A DNA stretch of 64,000 nt from Prevotellaceae bacterium UBA4332 (GTDB lineage Bacteria; Bacteroidota; Bacteroidia; Bacteroidales; Bacteroidaceae), in contig DGTQ01000017.1 in NCBI GenBank assembly GCA_002394365.1, forward strand, positions 1 to 64,000, in the 5' to 3' direction. The notes under the pieces are model-generated. The model saw nothing but the letters and a program-made list of their open reading frames with translations. It made no database searches and was not told where the DNA came from. Below, one piece after another: positions 35,037 to 43,400 of the stretch. The position numbers were made by a program, and so were the translations under genes. The stretch's first letter is position 1; each line of letters starts with the position of its first letter.

Positions 35037-35777
35037 ATGTCAGAACTCAGAAGCGAAGGCTTAGTAAAGATATACGGCAAGCGAACAGTGGTAAACGATG
35101 TCTCGTTTAACGTTAGGCAAGGTGAAATTGTTGGCTTGCTCGGTCCTAATGGTGCAGGCAAGACGACGTCATTCTATATGACAACAGGTTTGGTCGTGCC
35201 CAATGCAGGTCATGTATTCATCGACGACCAAGAGATAACCTCCATGGCTGTGTATGAACACGCGCGTCATGGTGTGGGCTATCTGCCACAGGAAGCGAGC
35301 GTATTCCGCAAGATGTCGGTAGAAGACAACATAATGTCCGTACTCGAGATGACGGGCAAGCCCAAGGCATACAGAGAGGAGAAATTAGAGAGCCTCATCA
35401 ACGAGTTCTCCTTGCAGAAGGTACGCAAGAATCTCGGCGACCGTCTCTCTGGTGGAGAGCGCCGACGCACAGAGATAGCACGCTGTCTGGCTATCGAGCC
35501 TAAGTTTATCATGCTTGACGAACCCTTTGCTGGTGTTGATCCTATTGCAGTAGAAGAGATACAGAATGTAGTGTGGCACCTCAAGCATCGCAATATCGGC
35601 ATACTCATCACCGACCACAACGTACACGAGACACTCAATATCACCGACCGCGCCTACCTTTTGTTTGAAGGCAGAATACTCTTCCACGGCACACCTGACG
35701 AACTTGCAGCCAACCAGATAGTAAAAGAAAAGTACCTCGGCACCAACTTCGTCTTGCAGAAGAAAGTTTTTGACTAA
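35037..35777 (+). CDS. lptB: LPS export ABC transporter ATPase
   Basis: Cytoplasmic ATPase of the LptB2FG complex that extracts lipopolysaccharide from the inner membrane. 246 aa. Walker [10 protein letters not shown] (about 37-45), Q-loop [14 protein letters not shown] (about 83-96), signature [15 protein letters not shown] (about 138-152), Walker [14 protein letters not shown] (about 158-170) and H-loop ITDHNV (about 190-195). The C-terminal [18 protein letters not shown] fits LptB closely. The partner genes are not in this window. Confident. Confidence 0.95.
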   Translation: MSELRSEGLVKIYGKRTVVNDVSFNVRQGEIVGLLGPNGAGKTTSFYMTTGLVVPNAGHVFIDDQEITSMAVYEHARHGVGYLPQEASVFRKMSVEDNIMSVLEMTGKPKAYREEKLESLINEFSLQKVRKNLGDRLSGGERRRTEIARCLAIEPKFIMLDEPFAGVDPIAVEEIQNVVWHLKHRNIGILITDHNVHETLNITDRAYLLFEGRILFHGTPDELAANQIVKEKYLGTNFVLQKKVFD

Positions 35778-35783
35778 TACTTC

Positions 35784-35815
35784 GATACCTCGATATAACA
35801 ATACAACGAGGTATC
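35784..35815. terminator. Inverted repeat after lptB
   Basis: GATACCTCG / CGAGGTATC with a 14-nt loop lies seven bp after the lptB stop. No T-run follows, so it is a weak terminator or a processing hairpin. Confidence 0.4.
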
Positions 35816-35832
35816 AACATAAGAAACCACAA

Positions 35833-36168
35833 ATGAAAAATGCTCCAAGAGTCTCACGACTGTTGGAGCATTTAAAGTATGTTTAACTAAAACCTTTTCT
35901 AAAAAACAAGGAACATCTCGCGATGTATCCTATGTGTTATCCAAGAGCTAAACAATCTTTTCTAACCTAATAACTAAAACCTAAATCTATTATATATCTA
36001 CTAACCTAAACAATATCTACTTTTTGATTCTTTTTTGATATCCCTTTTTACAATCTTTCTACCTAACTTCGCTAAGCCTAAAGCTGTATATTATTTCTAC
36101 TAACCTAAACAATCTTTGCTTTTATACTTTTTGATAGCCTCAAGGAGGTTTATTTCCTTTTGACGATG
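35833..36168 (-). ncRNA. Candidate non-coding transcript
   Basis: A minus-strand promoter (TTTG 36197-36200, 20 nt, TACCTTTG 36169-36176) is followed by about 330 nt without an open frame, ending in a hairpin AAATGCTCCAA / TTGGAGCATTT (35838-35873) with five U (minus strand). The sequence carries three GATTGTTTAG elements, two within AGATTGTTTAGGTTAGTAGA-like blocks, and a hairpin with CATCTCGCGATG (35910-35930). A related stretch lies in the leader of the 1068-aa lyase gene in the opposite sense to its promoter, so the true direction is not certain. It could also be a leader remnant of a lost gene. Confidence 0.35.
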
Positions 36169-36200
36169 CAAAGGTACTGCGAATAAACTGTGTGCGCAAA
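36169..36200 (-). promoter_or_regulatory. Minus-strand promoter with no gene behind it
   Basis: TTTG-N20-TACCTTTG. The -33 side overlaps CTGTGTG-CG-CAAACA, a relative of the inverted repeat over the PCMD promoter. No coding sequence follows for 330 nt until a terminator-like hairpin. Confidence 0.6.
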
Positions 36201-36795
36201 CAATTTTGCAAAAAACTTCTCTTTTTTGCTATATATTTGACATATATCAAGTGTTGTGTACGCACACAGCGCAATTTTGGGCGTTTTACCACGGATTATT
36301 CGGATTTTCACGGATAATCCACTTTATTATATTTTTCTCGCCAAGGAGAAGGACAACCTCTTCGAGGATTTAAGTCCTTGTCAGTAGTGCCTGCATGTGA
36401 GCAAGCTCCTCTGTAGTCACTTCCCCCAAGTCCTTTTGCTGTTCCAGCCTTTGTCCTCCTCTACGCAAAGAGCCAAGGCGCACCTACGGTGCTACGCAAG
36501 GAGGCTGGCGCATGAAAAAAAGAAAGAGTTATGAGGTTCTTGCGCTCCAGTAGGTGCTCAGTCGCAAAGCGGAGCTTGCTCTAGCAAGCCAACAAGTTGG
36601 AGCGATGAGGTCATGAGGTTATGAGGTGTTATATGGATTAAGGAGTTAGAAGTAGATAGAGGTAGATAGAGGACAAATGTTCCAGTTCTCTGACTGTTAA
36701 TCGTAATGTCTTCTCACTCCCTCTCACTCCCCCTAAAGCCTGAGAGCGAAGCGACTTTAAGACCTGACACCAAACTTCACCTTAAAATCCGCATG

Positions 36796-36975
36796 GTCTC
36801 TTTGCGTAAGCTCCGAAGGAGCGTCTTGGCTCTTTGCGTAGAGATGAAAGACTGCTGTTAAGCAGTGCAGGGATTAGCTTTTGTGGGCACTGAGAACTGG
36901 TTCTCAAGTGAACATGAAAGGTAATAACTGCTTACCTCGTATAGAGGGCTTCATCTCGGCTTGGCGAGAAAAAAG
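36796..36975. repeat. Structured dispersed repeat, copy left of the giant genes
   Basis: The core 36825-36972 is about 95% identical to 57786-57931 (about seven substitutions and one 2-bp gap). Stems visible: closing GAGATGAA (36841-36848) / TTCATCTC (36950-36957); ACTGCT-GTTA-AGCAGT (36851-36866); GAGAA-CTGG-TTCTC; AGGTAA...TTACCT; TCTCG...CGAGA. The second stem changes from T-A to C-G in the other copy, keeping the pair. Confidence 0.75.
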
Positions 36976-37216
36976 AAAAATCCGAGCTATCGGTGGTAAA
37001 AGACAGTAAAAGGGATTTGTAGCGATTTTATTCGGCGAAATGTTAAATTTTAACAAGCTCAAAAGAGCGAAAACATGCAAAAAACAAGCACAACAGAACA
37101 TTCTTTCAAAACTCTTTCTTGCTAATATTCAGCACGTTAGCTACAAAGCAGCAAAAGAGGTTGCAGAAGCAGTACTTCCGCGTTCAGAACTAATGGTTTT
37201 AGGCTCTGGAAGCAGT

Positions 37217-37255
37217 GGTTCCTCTTGCAGAAGTGGCACTTCTGCAAGGGGAACC
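37217..37255. repeat. 18-bp hairpin
   Basis: Stem GGTTCCTCTTGCAGAAGT / ACTTCTGCAAGGGGAACC with loop GGC. The only non-Watson-Crick position is a U-G pair in plus sense. No T-run follows. Function unknown. Confidence 0.7.
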
Positions 37256-37321
37256 GAAAAGTGTTAAAATTGTCGGGGGTGGGGAGATTTCTATTCTCCC
37301 CAGAAGGGAGAGTTAGAGGGG

Positions 37322-37397
37322 GCTTAGCACCCACGCGCGGTTACTTAGCAAGGGCACGCGGTTGCTAAGCACCCACGTGCGGTTACTTAGCACCCGC
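37322..37397. repeat. GGTTACTTAGCA/GGTTGCTAAGCA tandem repeat
   Basis: Four units of about 18-20 bp, the same family as 223-305, lie just before the terminator of the 2808-aa gene. Confidence 0.7.
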
Positions 37398-37406
37398 ACA
37401 AACAGA

Positions 37407-37434
37407 AAAAGGAACGCCGTTTGGCGTTCCTTTT
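37407..37434 (-). terminator. Terminator of the giant-gene unit
   Basis: Perfect 12-bp stem AAAAGGAACGCC / GGCGTTCCTTTT with loop GTTT and a U-run on the minus strand, 23 bp after the stop of the 2808-aa gene. Confidence 0.85.
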
Positions 37435-37456
37435 ATCTTCATTGCTACTTTCAGCG

Positions 37457-40400
37457 TCATGGCTCAGGTGTAGGTGCAGGTGCAGGCGTATCAACCTTAT
37501 TGCCAACATTCACCTTGGCATCACCCGTCACATCAGCGGCGTTGCCACCACCATATACATTGCCGCGTATGTCAACACCCTCAACGGGAACGTCTTTGAG
37601 AGGCTCAGCCTCACCACTCGCCTTTGTTTCGAAGTTGATGGTGCCCAACGTGCCGATGTTGACAGTGGTGTTACCTATAACCTTGGCAGCATTACCACCA
37701 CCGAAGACGTTGCCTATGGCACCTATCTTGGTCTTTACGTGGGCAGGCAGGTTTACGGTGTGAGTAGCAACGACATCACCAGTCTCCTCGTCCACTTCCT
37801 CTATCGTCATGTCCTTGCCTTTGAAGCCTGTATCGTTATAGTCACCGGTAGTAGGATAGTTGGTTGGAGTGCCCACCACTTCGTTGATGTTCACCACTGG
37901 GTTACCCACCATCACGGCAGTCTCACCAAAGCCGCCGCCGTATATGTTGCCTATGCTGGTAAACGACTTCACGTTCACCTGCGGGTTAGCGTAGAGAGGA
38001 GCATCACCGCTTTGCTTTATCGTGCCGTCATCGTTATAGCCGTAAACGGAATAGGCAGCCTCGTTGCCGCCGCCGTACAGCTCACCTATTATGATAGGTC
38101 GGCAACCCGTCTCCTCTATGTTCACGGTTATTGAGCCCTTGATGGTTCCGCTTTCGTTGTTGCCGCCGAACACGCGCTCATACGTACCGTTGGTTATGTT
38201 CAGCGTCACGTCACCGTTCATGTCGGCAGCCTCGGCACCGCCATACACAGCCTTCAGTCCTGGGATACAGCCTATGCGTAGCTCAGCCACGGCATCCATC
38301 GGAGCACTCTTGCCACCGCCGTAAGCCTCGTCAACGCAGAAGCCACAACCGTCGTCCGCCTCATCCAGCGTAGTCACGGCAGTCTGCCTTACGTTACCCT
38401 TGGTGTTAGAACCACCGAACACCTTGTGTATTGTTCCGCCATAGATGTTCACCTCAGCCATGCCCGTACCATACGCGTAAGCACTCGCTCTCCTTTCCTC
38501 CTTTGTGTCCATCTCCTCACTGGTCTCCACAGCAGAGTAGTCGTAGTAGCCCACGTTAGCACCAGGGTTCGCCTTGGTAACACCGTTAATGGTTATGTCA
38601 TCCTTACCGTTACCGCCTCCGAACACCTCGTCTATCTCGTATGTGCCGTTTACAGTAACGCTCGTAGCAGGTGTAGATGCAGCGTTGCCGCCTCCATACA
38701 CCTGTTTGATACTGGTGCGCTCACAACCGTCGATAATCACCTCCGTCTTGTTGTTCACAAGGTCGGCAGGCTCATATTTCGCAAGGTTACCACCGCCATA
38801 CACAGCCTTCAGGTCATAGCGTCCCTTTACCTTTGCTGTCTTGTCGCCCTCCTCAGGGTTGGCAATGGTTGTAGCCGCCTCGTTCTGCGTTGCGTAGATG
38901 TGCACCGTCACGTCGCCGAGCGGCGTACCGTTCAGGTTGTTGCAACCGAAGATGCTGCCCTTCACCACGCAACCCTTTGCGTCAGCTGCAACGTCCTTGT
39001 TCAGCTCCACAGTGGCATTGCCCACCGTAGCCGCCACGCCGTCCGTGATGTTGCCTTCGTCATCCGTCTCCAACGTGCCTCTGCCGCCGCCATACACATT
39101 ATTATTTATAGTGCCGCCAAGCAGTGACACCTTGGTGTCGCCCGTCACGTTCGACTGCTCACCGCCACCATACACATTGCCTGCCACGGTAGTGGTGCCG
39201 TTAATGGTGAGCGTAGCATTGCCCGTCACCGTGCCGAGGTGGGTCAAGTCCTCTGTTGTATAGAGAATATGATTTGTGTTATCCACCCATGAGTCGCCTG
39301 TCTTTTTTTGCCAAGTATAGGTCGTTGTAGAGCCTTTTACACCCTCACGATAAGTTCCAAGATCTTGGTAGTAGTAAGGTTCCGTTGTAAAACCTGTAGC
39401 ATCCACCTCAACAGAAGGCAGAGATGCCGAGAATCCTGCACCAAAGGCACTGCCCTGAACCTCGCAATTAGTCAGTGTGGAGGTCACGGGACCATCTACT
39501 TTGCCCAGACTGCCGCCACCATAGAAATTGCCAGTGATTTTGCATCCTGTCAGTGTTGAAGTGACATCGCGGCAGATAGCCAATGAAAATTTCACATATT
39601 CCACATAGATACGTCCACAGTTGTCGGCATTACCAGACATAGGCAGGAATTGGTAGCTGAACTGAGTGGAAACGCCATCATATGTGCTGCTATAGGACTG
39701 AGTGTAGAATCGTCCCAACCACGCATTCCATGAAGCATCATTGCCAGCCTGACTATCATTATGAGGGAAGTTTATCATATTGTTATGGTTCCTCGGTGCT
39801 TGGCGACTGTAGGAGTTGCCACCATAGCCTGCACCAAAGAAGGTTCCAAAGATGCAATTCGTTGCATTGGTGGTAACAGTCTTGCCAGTACTCATATCAC
39901 CAAACTTAGGACCACCGCAGAAGAGGTCAATCTTTCCACCAGTTATAGTGGTGTTGAGGTTGCCGGTGACGGGTTTGGCTGCATTGATGCCACCTGCGTA
40001 GAATTCCCGAATGTCGGCATTTTGCACTTGCCAAGTGATATTGCCTGTATTGTCTGCTCCTTTAGCTTTACCAATACCCTCCATAGCAGCTCCAGCAACA
40101 ATGCCAAAGCGGCCACCGTTAATATAGCACTCCGCATTGTCGGCATAACTGGCGACATTGGCAGTATAGAGGCCAGTGAGGTAGAATTTGTCATAGTCAC
40201 CGCCAGTAACCGATACAGGCGGATGTTTTGAATCATGAGATTGATCTTGGTGAGTACCCCGATGGAACTCCTTAAACCATACATTACCACCCACATGGAA
40301 ATAAGTGGTTTTATTGGATCTTCCTCCACTTTGTCCACTCACCCACTGCTCCATAACACCACCTTGCAAAATCAAAGGTGCTTCGACACGACTGCTGTTG

Positions 40401-43400
40401 TCGTACTCTAACTGCGTGACGTGGAAGAGTGAGGTATTGGTAGTTTCGAACCAATATAGAGGTTGGAAAATACCTTGATTGTAGGAACCCGTACCACCCG
40501 TAGATTTCTGTGCCATACCAAGACCCACGATATTCAGGAAGTCCCACTTCGCGGGATGCAACCTGTTACGACCATCATTACGCAACATTAGAGAATAGTC
40601 TGGCTCATTGTCATGGTCAAGATCGATGGTGGTAACTGTATATTTATAATTACTGCCAATGGCCACGTTATTTCCCGTATATTGATGGACATTCCCCACA
40701 AGTACGACAGCGTAGTCATGAACCGAATTGTCTGTGGGTTTATAAAGTCCATTAGCATTGGTAACTGCTTCACTGATTGAAGTAAAGACTCTCTGTTGTT
40801 CGCCAGCGATATTATAATTGGTATTGTTTGTGTACTTTTGTCCGCCGCCTACATTAGAAACATCGTAGGCTTCAGTCATCTTGGTATTGTATACCACATC
40901 AGGATAGGCATCAGCAACATATGCCGCCTTAGCCCAGTAAGGCTCAATGGTTATTGCCGTCACACCTTCCGGCACGTCCCAGTATGCACCCTGATTGAAC
41001 ACCCTCTTGCTGGTGCTGTAGAGGTCTTTGTTGGTACACTGGCGGTCAGCAAAGTTATATGCAGGTGCATCGTCACCAGTACTATAAGTACCAGGCGTAC
41101 CACCAGTGATGCTGACAATCTTCCATCCCGTTACCACACGATTGCCTGTATAGTTCTTTGTGCCCACATCGTTATAGTAAGGCAGCTGCACCTTATAGTA
41201 GTTGAAGTTGAAGTGGTCGGGGTCCTTGTCGGTGATGTTGAGCGTCAGCGAAGGATAGACAATCTCCGCCCCAGTAGGATGTTCGAACTGCGCTCCGTCG
41301 CCCATCCGTATGGTAACGGCAAGCGTACCCATATTGCCGCCCTTGTTGCGCTCAGTATATGCAGGCGCATTCTCTGCATCGATGTTAACTACTGAGGGAT
41401 AGTAGCCCGGCTTGGCAAGAACAGGGTAGGGAGTAGAAGAGCCAATCTGTGAGGGCAGCAGTACCCACTTCGCCATCTCTTCCTTGTCGGAATAGTCACC
41501 CGTTGCCCACCAGGCTGCAAGTTCACGGTGGCTGTTCTGCAGATGACGGAAGAACTCGAAACGCTGCAGGAAACGTGTCTCGGCACCGAGGGCACAGTTA
41601 TATTTCTTGTTTATGGCTGTATTCTGAATGTAGGCAGACTCGAGACGGAAGTAGTTGAAATTGCTGACACCCGTATTGTCGCCCACATTAGTGATAATAT
41701 AACCGTGATATATAGGAGCTATCGAATCGCCGCTCACCTCACCGTAGAACATGCAGTTCATCACCATGGTCTTGAGGTTTCGGGCGGTTGTGACAACATT
41801 ATTGTAACCCACTATACCACCAACATGAGTACCTCCGGAGACATTGGCGTAGCTGAAGCAGTTGATGACGCGCGCCGAGCCGTCGAGCAGTCCCACGAGT
41901 CCGCCCACATAGTTGGAGCCGCTCACCGTGCTGCTGCATGAGGTGATGTGCGTATATCCGCTGTTGTCAATCCTCACCGTGCTGTTTGTGGCGAGTATGC
42001 CGCAGTTGTATATGCGTGTGTCACCCCTTGCCTCGTTGCAGATGGCACCAACGTTGGTGCCTCCGCTGATGCTTACGTTGTCGAGCATCAGGTTTTTAAT
42101 ACTTGCGCCGTCAGCGTATGCCACGAACGGAGTACTTAAGCCGCTGAACGTATGGTACTGTCCGTCAATCACGCCAGTGAACGGTGCGGAGCTCGTTCCG
42201 AGCGAGGTAAAGCCAGATTCAAACGTAAAGTCCTCTGCAAGGAGGTAGTGACCGTTCATGTCGGTCATCTCTGACGAACTGTGTATTTCCAATGGCGCAG
42301 GGACAATCTCAAGCCACAGTGTCTGTACATTTGTGCCTTGGTCGCCAGCTGTTGCAGCTTCTGCTTGCTCGGCAAGTGACGTAAACGGCGTAATACCGCT
42401 GAACGCCACCACCTTGGTATGGTCAAAGCGAGGCATGAGGCGCATGTTGCCGTTGGCATCGCCCACTACCATGAAGGTGGCATTGGTGATGTTGAGCGTA
42501 GTCTGGTCGTAGCCTGTAGCAGTCTGCTTGGTGTTGAGGTTCTGCAGCGTCACTGCGCTTGAAGTGCCAGCCCATGTTCCAGCGGTAAGTGCCGGTGACG
42601 AAGTGTTGGCTGTGAAGTAACGCTTGGTATTATACTTACTCTGTATCTGCACATTATAAGGGTCGAAGCCGTTCTTGCCGGCATCATAATAGTCTTGCTC
42701 GGTTTCGTTCTTACTCTTCGCTTCTGCCTGAGCACCCGACTCGCCTGCATAGCGGTAGCCCATCTCACGGTCGATGTCGAAGTATGGTCTCAGGTACCAT
42801 TGCATATCTTCATCAGCCTCCTCAATACTGGCTGGTGCCGCGGCAGCCTCAACGATAGAGCCTGAGGTCTTGGCATATTTACCGCCCTGCATCAGCAAGA
42901 AGGATGAAGGCTGTGTGGCATCAGCCGTTGCTGCTCCTGTATAGGTGCTGGTGTAGCGTGGCTTCACGGTGTAGGTAACGTAGAAGTCGGTCTTCACGCT
43001 CTTATCCTGAACGGGTGATGTTATGTGGAGATATGGTATATCAGCGAGCGATGTTGAATTATGAGTCGTCCTTCTTCCATTATCCACCCATTTGTTTTTT
43101 TCGTTAAGTTCATATATAACAATATCAGGATCGCTGACCCTATACTTGTGGTAGCCCGTATATTTCTCAGCTTTTGGGTACCACTGGTATTCCGCTACCA
43201 TTGGACTGTTAAATTTGCTCAGTTCTTCTGTGTTTACAGCTGTCAAAGCCGCATCTGTGTACATTGGCACACGCATGACCTCCCATCCGTGTTGGTCAAG
43301 CAGGATGACCTGCGGAGCCAGTGACACTTCCTCAAAGGTGAACTGACCTGAACCCATCGAGATGGTCTGATACCAGTGCGTCTCTTCGTGTAATGTTTTG

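Larger units (their letters stand above)
36201..37406. other. Repeat-rich intergenic block before the giant genes
   Basis: No credible gene; short frames here are made of repeat sequence. Contents in order: TTGTGTACGCACACAG palindrome (about 36254-36270), ACCACGGATTATTCGG repeat (36284-36310), GCGCTCCAGTAGGTGCTCAG (36542-36563), GCCAACAAGTTGGAGCG (36587-36603), the structured repeat (36796-36975), an inverted ACCACGG-type end (36976-37001), an 18-bp hairpin (37217-37255), GC-rich palindrome pieces (37284-37320) and the GGTTGCTAAGC array (37322-37397). Confidence 0.6.

Noticed and set aside
36201..37000. Insertion sequence remnant
   Set aside because: Inverted ends are present but no transposase fragment is visible in any frame; described as a non-autonomous repeat instead.
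37040..37267. 75-aa plus-strand frame
   Set aside because: It is made of repeat and hairpin sequence (Ser/Gly-rich end from the 18-bp hairpin), without promoter or family features.
37410..37459. Frameshift that would restore a sorting tail to the 2808-aa protein
   Set aside because: Only about 20 bp separate the stop from a strong terminator, and no tail-like sequence is present in any frame.
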